Source: CAZYVD01 sp964651045
GTDB taxonomy: Bacteria > Zhuqueibacterota > QNDG01 > DSAB01
NCBI GenBank assembly: GCA_964651045.1
Contig: CAZYVD010000010.1
Span: forward strand, 1 to 64,000
Direction of reading: 5' to 3'
DNA: 64,000 nucleotides
Both the position numbers and the translations under genes were made by a program. Within the stretch, counting starts at the first letter, position 1; each line of letters begins with the position of its first letter. The notes below the pieces were generated by a model that saw only the letters and a list, made by a program, of their open reading frames with translations, was not told the origin of the DNA and did not search any database. Below are positions 25,698 through 35,104 of the stretch, one piece after another.

Positions 25698-26670
25698 GGC
25701 CATCCACAAAAAAATACAGAAAGAGAGTATATTTATCGACAGGCTAATCGATGAAATTGGTAAGGTAATAGTCGGTCAAAAGTACATGATCGAAAGGCTA
25801 CTTATAGGGCTTCTTTCCAACGGACACGTGCTGCTCGAGGGTGTTCCAGGTCTGGCAAAAACAATGACTGTCAGGACACTCTCAGATGCAATTCAGACAA
25901 AATTTCAGCGCATCCAGTTCACTCCTGATCTCCTTCCAGCAGATCTTATAGGAACGCTGATATATGATCAAAAGAACGGAAAGTTCCAGACCAAAAAAGG
26001 CCCAATTTTCTCGAACATAATTCTTGCCGACGAAATAAACCGATCACCTGCTAAGGTACAGTCGGCACTGCTTGAGGCAATGCAGGAACGAACAGTTACG
26101 ATAGGAGACAATACATTTGCCCTTGAGGATCCATTTCTCGTTCTCGCCACTCAGAACCCGATAGAACAGGAAGGAACCTATCCCCTACCCGAAGCCCAGG
26201 TCGACCGCTTCATGCTTAAACTCTCAATCGATTATCCGACACCAGAAGAGGAACTCGAGATCATGCGCCGCATGTCAGTAGGCCCTGAACCAAAGGCAGA
26301 CCCTGTAATCGGGCCAAAGGAGATAATTAATGCCAGATCGGTTGTTGAAGAAATTTACATAGATCCAAAGATTCAGCAATACATTGTTGACATCGTATTT
26401 GCAACACGAAAACCAAAAGAGTATGGACTCGAAGACCTCGTGGAACTAATCGCATATGGCGCATCTCCAAGAGCATCGATCTATCTGTCAAAGGCAGCCA
26501 AGGCCCATGCATTCTTGAGAAAGAGGGGCTATGTGACACCAGAAGATGTAAGGGCAATCGGGATGGACATCCTGCGACACAGGATTATAGTAACATATGA
26601 GGCCGAAGCAGAAGAGGTTACATCAGAGGATGTTGTAAGAAAAGTACTCAACAGAATTGAGGTTCCATAA
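25681..26670 (+). CDS. MoxR-family AAA+ ATPase
   Basis: A 329-aa chaperone-like ATPase that works with VWA proteins. Walker A is GVPGLAKT at about residue 53, Walker B and sensor region ILADEINRSPAKVQSALLEA at about 113, then ATQNPIEQEGTYPLPEAQVDRF, all diagnostic of MoxR. The C-terminal lid has GASPRASIYLSKAAKAHAFL. The start at 25681 follows AAAGGAGG; the longer TTG start at 25666 is rejected because the ribosome site would lie inside it. It overlaps the preceding gene and is followed 19 bp later by the DUF58 gene, the classical MoxR-DUF58-VWA order. Confidence 0.93.
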   Translation: MDTKIEAIHKKIQKESIFIDRLIDEIGKVIVGQKYMIERLLIGLLSNGHVLLEGVPGLAKTMTVRTLSDAIQTKFQRIQFTPDLLPADLIGTLIYDQKNGKFQTKKGPIFSNIILADEINRSPAKVQSALLEAMQERTVTIGDNTFALEDPFLVLATQNPIEQEGTYPLPEAQVDRFMLKLSIDYPTPEEELEIMRRMSVGPEPKADPVIGPKEIINARSVVEEIYIDPKIQQYIVDIVFATRKPKEYGLEDLVELIAYGASPRASIYLSKAAKAHAFLRKRGYVTPEDVRAIGMDILRHRIIVTYEAEAEEVTSEDVVRKVLNRIEVP

Positions 26671-26689
26671 CAGAACAACAGGAATAACG

Positions 26690-27568
26690 ATGATTCCAAA
26701 AGAGGTTCTTAAAAAGGTCAAACGTCTCGAAATCACAACAAGGAGTCTTGTAAACGACGTCTTCTCAGGTGAGTACCACTCTGTATTTAAAGGAAGGGGA
26801 ATGGAATTTTCTGAGGTAAGGGAGTATCAAATTGGAGACGACATCCGCACAATAGACTGGAACGTTACAGCAAGATATGGACATCCCTATGTTAAGGTCT
26901 TTGATGAAGAGCGTGAGCTAACAGTGATGCTACTCGTTGATGCCAGCTCATCTGGAGAATTCGGAACATTCGAGAGGATGAAGGGAGAAATAGGAGTCGA
27001 AATCTGTGCCCTACTTGCATTCTCTGCCATAAAAAACAATGATAAGGTAGGATTGATAATATTTACAGACAAGGTCGAAAAGTTTATCCCACCAAGAAAA
27101 GGAAGGACCCATGTTCTAAGGGTGCTGCGGGAGCTTCTCTATTTTCAGCCTGAGAAGAAAAAAACAGACATAGGTGAAGCACTCGAGTATTTCAACAGAG
27201 TAATTAAGAGAAGAAGCGTTGTGTTTCTTGTTTCAGATTTCATATCTGAAGATTACGAGAATGCACTCAGGATTGCAAATAAGAAGCACGATATAGTTGC
27301 TATAAACATAGTCGATCCAAGAGAAATAGAGCTGCCCGCTATCGGATATGTGGAACTCGAGGATGCCGAGACAGGCGAGACAATACTGATAAACACATCA
27401 GACAGGCAAATACGAAAGGAATTCAATGTAAGAACATCAGAAGCATTGATAAACAGAGAGAAACTATTCAAATCGATGAACGTCGACTCTATAATAATTC
27501 ATACTGATGAATCCTATTTTGAACCTCTAATGAAATTTTTCAGAACCAGGGCAAAGAGGTTTAGATAA
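26690..27568 (+). CDS. DUF58 protein (MoxR partner)
   Basis: A 292-aa cytosolic protein with the DUF58 signature at about residues 38-65 (KGRGMEFSEVREYQIGDDIR then TIDWNVTAR), followed by a VWA-like fold (LLVDASSSGEFG, degenerate metal site; VVFLVSDFI). It is thought to be a client or adaptor of MoxR ATPases. The ATG at 26690 is chosen; a longer frame from a TTG at 26657 overlaps moxR without gain. It sits between moxR and the TPR/SurA-like lipoprotein gene. Confidence 0.9.
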   Translation: MIPKEVLKKVKRLEITTRSLVNDVFSGEYHSVFKGRGMEFSEVREYQIGDDIRTIDWNVTARYGHPYVKVFDEERELTVMLLVDASSSGEFGTFERMKGEIGVEICALLAFSAIKNNDKVGLIIFTDKVEKFIPPRKGRTHVLRVLRELLYFQPEKKKTDIGEALEYFNRVIKRRSVVFLVSDFISEDYENALRIANKKHDIVAINIVDPREIELPAIGYVELEDAETGETILINTSDRQIRKEFNVRTSEALINREKLFKSMNVDSIIIHTDESYFEPLMKFFRTRAKRFR

Positions 27569-27600
27569 TCGCAGTCATGAAAAAATTTAGAGGGTGGAAC

Positions 27601-28539
27601 ATGAAAAACCTGAACATTTCAATTCTCTGTACGATTCTATCATTGCTGCTAATATTTTCTCTCTGTTCGAATCCTCAAAAATCACAAGTGGATGCGGACA
27701 GAATCAGAAGCTATGCGAATGCCCTCTATAACAGAGAACTTCATACTCAGGCAATAAGAGAGTATCAGCGTTATCTGGATCAATTTCCCGTCAGCAAAAA
27801 ACAGAGAGCAAACATCAACTTCATTATCGGCAACATCTATTTTGACAGACTCCATGATTATGAAAACGCCATGTCCTATTATCTCAAAGTAAAATATCTA
27901 TTTCCAGAATCAGAATTAATCGAAAGTGTCAACAAGAAAATAGTCGAGTGTCTAGAGAGACTACAGCGAACCGCAGATGCCAAACAGGCTATGGATGAAA
28001 CAATCCGTCTCGACTCGCATGCAGAGAAGGGTTCACGTCCTGGAGAAGTTATTGCAAGGATAGGTGAACGCAAAATAACATCTGGAGATCTGAAATACTA
28101 CATAAGTCGACTGCCAGAATACCTTCAATCCCAATTCAAAGACAGAAAATCAAAGATTGAATTTTTAAAAAACTACATCGCAACAGAGCTTTTCTACGAC
28201 GCTGCAAAGCGAAAGGGTTTGGACAGAGATAAGGATGTTATAGAGGGAACATTCCAGGCAAAAAAACAGCTTATGGTTCAGAAATATCTTGAACAGGAGA
28301 TATCTCCTGAGCTTAAGATTACTCCTGATGAAGTAGAACTCTACTACAAGGCAAACATGGAAAAATATGTTGAAAAGGATGAAAAGGGTAAAATAAAGAG
28401 ACAAAAACCGTTCAGTGAAGTAAGAGAAGATGTTGTTAGAGACCTGATGAAAGAAAAACAGAAGAATGCGCTCGAAAGACTGCTTGAGAGAATGATGAAT
28501 GCAGAGAATGTAAAGATCTATGAGGACCTGATAAAATAA
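27601..28539 (+). CDS. Lipoprotein with TPR and SurA-N-like segments
   Basis: A 312-aa predicted lipoprotein (lipobox IFSLC at about residue 22). Residues about 35-130 are TPR-like (REYQRYLDQFPVSKKQRANI, AMSYYLKVKYLFPESELI). Residues about 150-300 resemble the N-terminal chaperone part of SurA/PpiC proteins (VIARIGERKITSGDLKYYIS, FLKNYIATELFYDAAKRKGL, ITPDEVELYYKANMEKY) but the parvulin isomerase core is missing. It therefore looks like a periplasmic holdase tethered to a membrane. Start at 27601 follows GAGGGTGG. Its presence inside a Bat operon suggests periplasmic folding as part of that system. Confidence 0.7.
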   Translation: MKNLNISILCTILSLLLIFSLCSNPQKSQVDADRIRSYANALYNRELHTQAIREYQRYLDQFPVSKKQRANINFIIGNIYFDRLHDYENAMSYYLKVKYLFPESELIESVNKKIVECLERLQRTADAKQAMDETIRLDSHAEKGSRPGEVIARIGERKITSGDLKYYISRLPEYLQSQFKDRKSKIEFLKNYIATELFYDAAKRKGLDRDKDVIEGTFQAKKQLMVQKYLEQEISPELKITPDEVELYYKANMEKYVEKDEKGKIKRQKPFSEVREDVVRDLMKEKQKNALERLLERMMNAENVKIYEDLIK

Positions 28540-28556
28540 CCGGTAAGTTTTTGATT

Positions 28557-29609
28557 ATGAAGCCTAAATCGATTAAAATCATTTATCTGGTTGCGGTCAT
28601 CCTGATGATCGTGGCCACAGCTTATGCAAATAAGTCGCCAATAACGATCACATCAAACGTTGATAAATCTCGAATAACAATCGGAGATCTTATAACCTAC
28701 TCTATAATAGTAGAGCACGATAAAGATGTAAGAGTCGAGATGCCTGGGATGGGCGCAAATCTGGGACAATTCGAGATCAGAGACTACAGGGTACATGAAC
28801 CAAAGAAACAAAAGGAGAGAATAATATCTAGATGGGATTATATCATCTCAACATTTTTTACTGGTGAGTTCGAAATTCCGCCATTGACCGTAAAGTATAC
28901 TCTGCCACAAGATACTACTTCATACTATCTTCAGACAGAAAAGATAAAAATTGTGGTAGAGAGCGTCAAGCCAAGCAAAGAGGGTGATATTCGCGACATA
29001 AAACCACCGGTCAATATTCCTGCAGATCTGTGGTCAACACTGCGGTGGATAATATTAACAGTCCTGCTGATCAGTACTGGAATTGTGCTGTTTATTATTT
29101 ACAGAAGAAAAAAGAGCGGTAAGGTGCCTCTTGCACAGCGGTTTACTCCTCCCAGGCCGCCCCATGAGACTGCTCTAGAGGAGCTGAATAATCTGAAAAA
29201 TTCAAATCTACTGCAAGATGGGGAGATAAAAAAGTACTACATTCGAATATCGGAAATAATCAGAAGATACATTGAAGGCAGATACTTCATAACGGCAATG
29301 GAAATGACAACTACAGAGGTACTTCTACGCCTCTCCAGAGAGGATGTAAATAGTGAAGAGTTACGGCTTTTTGAACAGTTCCTGAACAGGTGCGACCTTG
29401 TTAAATTTGCCAAATTAAAACCATCGGATGAAGAGAATGAAGAGGTTTTAAATCTTGCATACGAGATTATCAACAGAACAAAAGTAGTACTGGAAACTCA
29501 GCAGAACGAGGCAAATAAAGAACGGGCAGAAGCAGTTACAAGCGAGGAGGAAAAGGTTACAACATTGGAGCCAGAAGTTAGGAATGAAAATACAGAACAA
29601 ATAAAATAA
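28557..29609 (+). CDS. BatD-like membrane protein (second of three in the operon)
   Basis: A 350-aa protein laid out like the one at 24675: export signal (about 1-25), beta-sandwich domain (ITIGDLITYSIIVEHDKDVR), a central membrane helix (about 165-185), and a cytoplasmic helical domain (EIKKYYIRISEIIRRYIEGR, CDLVKFAKLKPSDEENEE) ending in an acidic, Glu-rich tail. The repeated C-terminal pattern LVKFAKLKP matches VVKFSGHDA in its paralogue. Start is uncertain between TTG 28551 and ATG 28557; neither has a strong ribosome site. It is 11 bp before batA. Confidence 0.72.
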   Translation: MKPKSIKIIYLVAVILMIVATAYANKSPITITSNVDKSRITIGDLITYSIIVEHDKDVRVEMPGMGANLGQFEIRDYRVHEPKKQKERIISRWDYIISTFFTGEFEIPPLTVKYTLPQDTTSYYLQTEKIKIVVESVKPSKEGDIRDIKPPVNIPADLWSTLRWIILTVLLISTGIVLFIIYRRKKSGKVPLAQRFTPPRPPHETALEELNNLKNSNLLQDGEIKKYYIRISEIIRRYIEGRYFITAMEMTTTEVLLRLSREDVNSEELRLFEQFLNRCDLVKFAKLKPSDEENEEVLNLAYEIINRTKVVLETQQNEANKERAEAVTSEEEKVTTLEPEVRNENTEQIK

Positions 29610-29620
29610 GAGCCAGGCCG

Positions 29621-30610
29621 ATGTTTTTTAGATTTGCAAATCCACAATTTTTAATTCTGCTAATTCTGATTCCTCTTCTTATATATCTATATCTAAAAAA
29701 ATTGAGAAGAGGAGGCACAATACGCTATTCCAATCTTGGAATTCTCAAACAAATAAGCACAATCTCCTCAACAAGACCGAGACATCTTCTATTTATTATT
29801 CGAATATTTGTTCTCACTCTTCTCATAATTGCCTTTGCAAGACCCCAGTCGGGAATCAAGGGCGAAGAAGTTATCACGCAAGGAGTAGACATAATACTGG
29901 CAATAGATATATCGAGCTCCATGCTCGCAGAGGATATTAAACCAAACAGGGTAGAGGCTGTGAAGGCCGTAGCATCAGAATTTATAAAGAGAAGAAAAAG
30001 CGACAGGATAGGCATGGTTGTATTTGCCGGTGAGGCCTACACACAGTGTCCACTGACTCTCGACTATGGAATTCTGCTCAATTTTCTTGAAAAGATCAAG
30101 GTGGGAATTATCGAGGATGGCACAGCAATTGGAATGGGTCTTGCCACAGCAGTGAACCGTCTTCGCAGCAGTCAGGCCAAATCCAAGCTAATAATCCTTC
30201 TTACAGACGGACGAAACAACACAGGTGAGATCGATCCTATTACGGCTGCTCAGGCAGCTCAGGCCTTTGACATCAGGGTATATACCATAGGTGCAGGAAC
30301 AAAGGGATCGGCCATGTACCCCGTCAATGATCCAATATTCGGAAAAAGGTATGTTCCTGTTCCGGTCGATATTGATGAAAGTACGCTCAAGAAGATAGCA
30401 GAAATGACAGGTGGTAAATACTTCAGAGCAACAAACAGGAAGAGACTCTCAGACATATATAGAGAAATCGACAAAATGGAAAAGACAAAAATTAAGGTGA
30501 AGGAGTACACAAGGTATTCGGAACTCTTCTACTATTTCGCAGGTATCGCCTTTTTATTCATTATGGCAGAGATTGTTCTGGCCAATACAACACTAAGAAA
30601 AATTCCATAG
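29621..30610 (+). CDS. batA: BatA-like VWA membrane protein
   Basis: A 329-aa inner-membrane protein with two N-terminal membrane helices (LILLILIPLLIYLYL and LFIIRIFVLTLLIIAFARPQ), a VWA domain with a complete metal site (LAIDISSSMLAEDI at about residue 90, D-x-S-x-S; LLTDGRNNTGE) and a C-terminal membrane helix. The block MLAEDIKPNRVEAVK is typical of BatA/BatB. Works with MoxR and the other Bat proteins; the system has been linked to oxygen tolerance or envelope stress, and the mechanism is unsettled. batB follows after 17 bp. Confidence 0.9.
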   Translation: MFFRFANPQFLILLILIPLLIYLYLKKLRRGGTIRYSNLGILKQISTISSTRPRHLLFIIRIFVLTLLIIAFARPQSGIKGEEVITQGVDIILAIDISSSMLAEDIKPNRVEAVKAVASEFIKRRKSDRIGMVVFAGEAYTQCPLTLDYGILLNFLEKIKVGIIEDGTAIGMGLATAVNRLRSSQAKSKLIILLTDGRNNTGEIDPITAAQAAQAFDIRVYTIGAGTKGSAMYPVNDPIFGKRYVPVPVDIDESTLKKIAEMTGGKYFRATNRKRLSDIYREIDKMEKTKIKVKEYTRYSELFYYFAGIAFLFIMAEIVLANTTLRKIP

Positions 30611-30627
30611 GAGGACAGTAGAGAAGA

Positions 30628-31659
30628 ATGTTCAGGTTTGGGTTTCAAAATCTTCTCTATCTTTTAATTCTGATTCCATGTCTGATCATTTTTTTCATCT
30701 ATAGCTTCAGTCAGAAGCGCAAAGCAATAAAGCGCTTCGGGAATTCCGATCTTATGAAACACCTTACACGATCTGTAAGCAAAAAACGGCAGATATGGAA
30801 AACAGTAATAATGACTTCTGCAATACTGTCTCTCATACTCTCCCTTGCACGTCCTCAGATAGGTACAAAGCTGAGAACAGTGAGCAGAGAGGGTCAGGAT
30901 ATAATGATTGCACTCGATGTATCGCTTTCCATGTTGGCAGAGGATATTAAACCAAATCGACTGGCCAAGGCAAAGCATGAAATAGCAACATTCATAGACA
31001 ACCTTAAGGGAGACAGGGTGGGCCTCATTGCATTTGCAGGAAAACCATTCGTACAGTGTCCGCTCACCCTTGACTATGGTGCAGCCAAGATGTTTCTCGA
31101 TACCATGGAACCAGATATAATACCAGTTCCAGGAACCGCAATTGCAGGGGCAATTGAAAAAGCAATAGAGAGTTTTGATCAAAAGGAGCGAAAACATAAG
31201 GTATTGATTCTAATAACAGACGGGGAAGATCACGTTGGAAAACCTGTCGAGACGGCCAAGATTGCATCTAAGGAGGGAATAGTAATCTACTGTGTCGGGA
31301 TCGGATCCCTCCAGGGAGTTCCAATTCCGGTATACGATTCGAGAGGAAACAGGACAGGATACAAAAAGGACAGAAATGGCAAAGTAGTGATGACAAAACT
31401 GGACGAGCTCACATTGGAGAAAATAGCTCTTGAGACAGGGGGCAAATACTACAGGGCAACGCCTGGGGAGGTTGAACTAAGTAAGATATATGATGAAATA
31501 TTTAAGATGGAAAAGAAAAAACTGCGGTCAAAGCAGTATGCTCAATTTGAGGACCGATTCCAGATACTACTTGGATTTTCAATTTTTCTTCTTATTTTGG
31601 AGTATTTGATCCCAGAACGAAGAAGGATAAAGAAGGAATGGAAAGGACGGTTCGTGTAA
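30628..31659 (+). CDS. batB: BatB-like VWA membrane protein
   Basis: A 343-aa paralogue of the preceding protein with the same plan: two N-terminal membrane helices, a VWA domain (IALDVSLSMLAEDIKPNR, metal site complete; LITDGEDHVG) and a final membrane helix before a basic tail. The two share the SMLAEDIKPNR block. In the second half both carry a loop before the last VWA strand (here GYKKDRNGKVVMTKL). Its 3' end overlaps the start region of the BatC-like gene, showing translational coupling. Confidence 0.9.
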   Translation: MFRFGFQNLLYLLILIPCLIIFFIYSFSQKRKAIKRFGNSDLMKHLTRSVSKKRQIWKTVIMTSAILSLILSLARPQIGTKLRTVSREGQDIMIALDVSLSMLAEDIKPNRLAKAKHEIATFIDNLKGDRVGLIAFAGKPFVQCPLTLDYGAAKMFLDTMEPDIIPVPGTAIAGAIEKAIESFDQKERKHKVLILITDGEDHVGKPVETAKIASKEGIVIYCVGIGSLQGVPIPVYDSRGNRTGYKKDRNGKVVMTKLDELTLEKIALETGGKYYRATPGEVELSKIYDEIFKMEKKKLRSKQYAQFEDRFQILLGFSIFLLILEYLIPERRRIKKEWKGRFV

Positions 31660-32369
31660 AGATGAAGAAGAGTGAAGGGAAATCTGCTCTATTATTTACA
31701 TTCATTTTTATCCTACCTCTGGTCCTGAATGCTCAGTCTGTTCACAAAAAGGTAGCAGAGGCCAACAAACTCTTTCACGAACAGAAGTATGATCGGGCCA
31801 TAAATAAATATCAGGATGCTCTGCTGGAAGATCCGACATCACCACTGATCCAGTTTAACATGGGAGACGTGCTATACAAAAAGAAAAGCTATGAGAAGGC
31901 ACTAAAGGCATATCAGAAGGCACTGGACTCAAGGGATCCAATGCTGCAATCCAAGGCCTATTATAATATCGGAAACACTCTCTATCGCGCGGGAAAGCTT
32001 CCAGAGAGCATAATTGCCTATCAGCAGGCTCTGAAACTTAATCCAGACGATCAGGATGCAAAATACAATCTTGAATTTGTTCGAAACAAGCTAAAACAAA
32101 ACCCTAAAAAGCAACAACAGCAGCAGAACCAGCAAAAACAACAAAGAGAGGAGAGTGATAAAAAAAACAGACCTGACAACAAGAGGCAGGATCAAAACAA
32201 AGAACAAAACGATCAGAAGCAAGAGCAAAGAAGTGCAGAACAAAAGAGGAAAGAGATGTCTAAGGAGGAGGCCGAAAACCTTCTGAATGCATTAAAAGAA
32301 AATCAGAAGAAGATGAAGAAAAAACTCGCCCGTGCAGGCGGAAAAATTAGGGTTTTAAAAGATTGGTAA
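31638..32369 (+). CDS. batC: BatC-like TPR protein
   Basis: A 243-aa exported TPR protein. A signal peptide (LLFTFIFILPLVLNAQS) is followed by three TPRs (about 40-150: LFHEQKYDRAINKYQDAL, YEKALKAYQKALDS, LPESIIAYQQALKLNPDDQD) and a long low-complexity tail rich in Gln, Lys, Glu and Asn, the usual BatC arrangement. Start could be ATG 31638 (AGAAGGA 10 nt upstream, overlapping batB) or ATG 31662 just after batB's stop; the first adds eight residues and has the better ribosome site. Confidence 0.85.
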   Translation: MERTVRVKMKKSEGKSALLFTFIFILPLVLNAQSVHKKVAEANKLFHEQKYDRAINKYQDALLEDPTSPLIQFNMGDVLYKKKSYEKALKAYQKALDSRDPMLQSKAYYNIGNTLYRAGKLPESIIAYQQALKLNPDDQDAKYNLEFVRNKLKQNPKKQQQQQNQQKQQREESDKKNRPDNKRQDQNKEQNDQKQEQRSAEQKRKEMSKEEAENLLNALKENQKKMKKKLARAGGKIRVLKDW

Positions 32370-32380
32370 TAGAGAATAAG

Positions 32381-34243
32381 ATGAGAATAAGGGGAAAAAT
32401 CTTTCTGTTTGCATTAACAGTAACGTCCATTTCTGCGGTCCAAGCGGCAGAGGATTTTCAAATAAAGGCATGGGTCGACAGGAGTGTGATCGGAATCAAT
32501 GAACAGTTTATTCTAAATGTTGAGCTATCGGGCAATGAAGCAGGCAGGGCTTCTACTCCACAGCTTCCAGACATGAATGAGTTTGCCGCTTTTCTTGGAA
32601 GTGGCTCATCACAAAATTTTCAGATAATAAATGGTGTTACATCTATATCAAAAACAATAAATTACTATTTTCAGGCAACAAAGATAGGTAAGTTTACGAT
32701 TGGCCCCATAAAAATAAAAGTTAAAAATAAAACATATCAAACAGACCCAATCCCGATCGAGATTACTAAATCGTCATCAAAACCACGACAATCGGCTCAA
32801 TCTCAGAGAAATGTTCAACAGGGACAGTCAGACATCTCCAATGAAGATATATTTATAAAGACCGTTGTTAATAAGAAAAAAGTTTATCAAAACGAGCCTG
32901 TAATAGTAACATATAAAATATATACCCGTGTAAACATGACTCCTGTGGGATTCACAAAACTTCCAGCTACTACTGGATTCTGGAAAGAAGAATTCCCAAT
33001 GGGGCAGCAAATCCCCACTCACACAGAGATAGTTGACGGAAAACGCTATACTGTAGCAACAATTAAAAAAATGGCCCTCTTCCCGATGACTCCGGGGAAA
33101 AAGGTAATCGAGCCTCTCGTTCTTCAGTGCAGAATAAGGGTAAGGAAAAGACGGAGCATGTTCGACGATTTCTTTAATGACGATTTTTTCAGTGATCCAT
33201 TTGGAAGAACAATCCAAAAAAATATAAGCTCTGAGCCTGTTATAATAAATGTTATCCCACTTCCAGAGAATGGAAAGCCGAAAGATTTCAAGGGCGTTGT
33301 GGGTGACTATAAAATATCTTCATTTGTAGATAAAGCAGATGTCAAGACAAATGAAGCAATAACATACACATTAACAATTTCAGGAACTGGTAACATACGC
33401 TCACTCCCAGAACCTGAAATATCCTTTTCACATGATCTTGAAGCCTACCCACCCGAGGTTTCAGAAAAGATTGAAAGAAAGGGAAATTCAATTTCTGGAA
33501 CAAGAACATACGAATACGTTTTAATCCCCAGAGCTGCTGGCACCCAGAAGATTCAGCCTGTGACATTTACTTTCTTTGACCCTTCATCAAAAACATATAA
33601 AACACTTAGAACAGATCCAATAACAATTCGCGTGCAAAAGGGAAGAGAGATATCAACACCAATCCCGCAAATAACATCAAAAGAAGAGGTGGAGCTGGTC
33701 GGAAAGGAGATCCGATTTATCATGACAGAACCCCCATCATTTCGGAAAATCGGTGAGGGAATCTTTAAATCTTATACTCTTATCATAATCTTTATTTCAC
33801 CTCTAATCCTGCTATTTGCTGCAGTTTCTATAAGAAAACATCAGGATCGGCTGAGAGGAGACATTGCCTATGCCAGAAACAGGAGGGCAGGAAAATTTGC
33901 AAGGAAAAGACTCTCCATGGCTCGCTCTCTACTCAACGTTGAGAGTCAAAAAGAATTTTATGCAGAGGTAGGAAAGGCTCTTCTCGGCTATATCGGAGAC
34001 AAACTCAATATAGAAGAGGCAGGAATAATAAGGGATGAAGTAAAAAATATGTTGACTAAAAAGGGTGTAAGCGAAGAAGTACTGAATCGATTCTTTAAAT
34101 GTCTCGATATTTGTGATATGAAGCGATTCTCGCCCACAGGATCGACCATAGATGAGATGAAGAAATTTTTAAAAGAGGCAGAAGAGTGCCTTGTCATTAT
34201 GGATCGGCATCTGGCAAAACAAAACAGGGATTTATCGTCATGA
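32381..34243 (+). CDS. batD: BatD-type protein (full length)
   Basis: A 620-aa protein, the full-length BatD. It has a signal peptide ending near AVQAA, three or more tandem beta-sandwich domains (IKAWVDRSVIGINEQFILNV; KVYQNEPVIVTYKIYTRVNM; VDKADVKTNEAITYTLTISG), one membrane helix at about 450-470 (IIIFISPLILLFAAVSI) and a helical cytoplasmic domain (FYAEVGKALLGYIGDKLNIE, CDMKRFSPTGSTIDEM). The last block matches the C-termini of the two shorter BatD-like proteins upstream. Start is the ATG at 32381; a TTG at 32363 would overlap batC. ATGA overlap with the next gene. Confidence 0.87.
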   Translation: MRIRGKIFLFALTVTSISAVQAAEDFQIKAWVDRSVIGINEQFILNVELSGNEAGRASTPQLPDMNEFAAFLGSGSSQNFQIINGVTSISKTINYYFQATKIGKFTIGPIKIKVKNKTYQTDPIPIEITKSSSKPRQSAQSQRNVQQGQSDISNEDIFIKTVVNKKKVYQNEPVIVTYKIYTRVNMTPVGFTKLPATTGFWKEEFPMGQQIPTHTEIVDGKRYTVATIKKMALFPMTPGKKVIEPLVLQCRIRVRKRRSMFDDFFNDDFFSDPFGRTIQKNISSEPVIINVIPLPENGKPKDFKGVVGDYKISSFVDKADVKTNEAITYTLTISGTGNIRSLPEPEISFSHDLEAYPPEVSEKIERKGNSISGTRTYEYVLIPRAAGTQKIQPVTFTFFDPSSKTYKTLRTDPITIRVQKGREISTPIPQITSKEEVELVGKEIRFIMTEPPSFRKIGEGIFKSYTLIIIFISPLILLFAAVSIRKHQDRLRGDIAYARNRRAGKFARKRLSMARSLLNVESQKEFYAEVGKALLGYIGDKLNIEEAGIIRDEVKNMLTKKGVSEEVLNRFFKCLDICDMKRFSPTGSTIDEMKKFLKEAEECLVIMDRHLAKQNRDLSS

Positions 34244-35004
34244 AAGGGAATATATATTTTTTAATAGCCATCTTTGCAATAACAGCATCCTACTGTTGCT
34301 TTGGCGATGAAAAGATCGATCTTTTTAACAAGGGCAATGAATCATATAAGAATGGAAAATATAAGGAGTCGCTCGAAAGCTATTTAAAAATTCTTGATAT
34401 GGGTTATGAAAGCGGAGAGCTATACTTCAATATAGGCAACTGCTACTATAAGCTAAACGACATTGGCAGATCAATCCTGTTTTATGAAAAGGCGAAAAAA
34501 CTCATACCAGGCAATAAAGATTTGAATGCAAACCTCCAACTTGCCAGATTAAAAGCAGTGGACAGGATTAAACCCCTGCCCGAATTCTTTTTGTTTAAAC
34601 TAATAAGAACCATTATTTATCTCTTTCCTCTATCATTCATGATCTGGACAGCAGCAGGATTCTATACAGCAGCCTTCCTGTTTCTTATAATATGGACACT
34701 ATCAAGAAAAAGATTTATTCGGCTCTTCAGCTTAAGAACCAGTATGGTGCTGGGTTCAATATTTCTGCTATTTTCTGTTGGGATAATTGGTCAGACTCTC
34801 ACAGAGAAGAATAAAAAAGAGGCGGTAATACTAGTGGACAAGGTGGATGTCAAGGGCTCACCCAGCGAGGATGGAATCGATGTCTTTTCCCTACATGAAG
34901 GAACAAAGGTTCGAATCGACCAGGAGTCTGACGAATGGATTGAGATTGTTCTTGCAGATGGAAAGGTTGGATGGATAAAGAAAACCATTGTCGGTATAAT
35001 ATGA
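34240..35004 (+). CDS. batE: BatE-like TPR/SH3 membrane protein
   Basis: A 254-aa protein: signal peptide (about 1-22), two to three TPRs (FNKGNESYKNGKYKESLESY, YFNIGNCYYKLNDIGRSI), two membrane helices (about 115-135 and 160-178 by hydrophobicity) and a C-terminal bacterial SH3 domain (DKVDVKGSPSEDGIDVFSLH; WIEIVLADGKVGWIKK). This TPR-TM-TM-SH3 order is that of BatE. Its ATG overlaps batD's TGA (ATGA at 34240-34243). It ends the plus-strand Bat operon; no convincing terminator directly follows, and the decayed RAYT region begins within 60 bp. Confidence 0.85.
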   Translation: MKGNIYFLIAIFAITASYCCFGDEKIDLFNKGNESYKNGKYKESLESYLKILDMGYESGELYFNIGNCYYKLNDIGRSILFYEKAKKLIPGNKDLNANLQLARLKAVDRIKPLPEFFLFKLIRTIIYLFPLSFMIWTAAGFYTAAFLFLIIWTLSRKRFIRLFSLRTSMVLGSIFLLFSVGIIGQTLTEKNKKEAVILVDKVDVKGSPSEDGIDVFSLHEGTKVRIDQESDEWIEIVLADGKVGWIKKTIVGII

Positions 35005-35060
35005 TAGCGACTGCAATAATTTCAAATTAACCGAACTTCGGTGCTGAAACTATGCCCTAT

Positions 35061-35098
35061 AAATATTGTTTATCTCTCTTTGATTTTTCTAAATTTTA
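35061..35098 (+). repeat. 38-bp direct repeat, left copy
   Basis: A 38-bp sequence starting AAATATTGTTTATCTCTCTT and ending in TTTCTAAATTTTA is repeated exactly at 35601-35638, 540 bp away. The two copies bracket the REP-like hairpins and the transposase remnant. This could be a duplication made when the element arrived, or recombination debris. Confidence 0.85.
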
Positions 35099-35104
35099 TT
35101 GATC

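Noticed and set aside
34900..34925. tRNA T-arm-like GGTTCGAATCGACC
   Set aside because: It is within the batE SH3 coding region and no acceptor or anticodon arm can be formed around it. No tRNA gene was found elsewhere.
35030..35042. Terminator after batE (ACCGAACTTCGGT)
   Set aside because: The palindrome leaves almost no loop and no T run follows.
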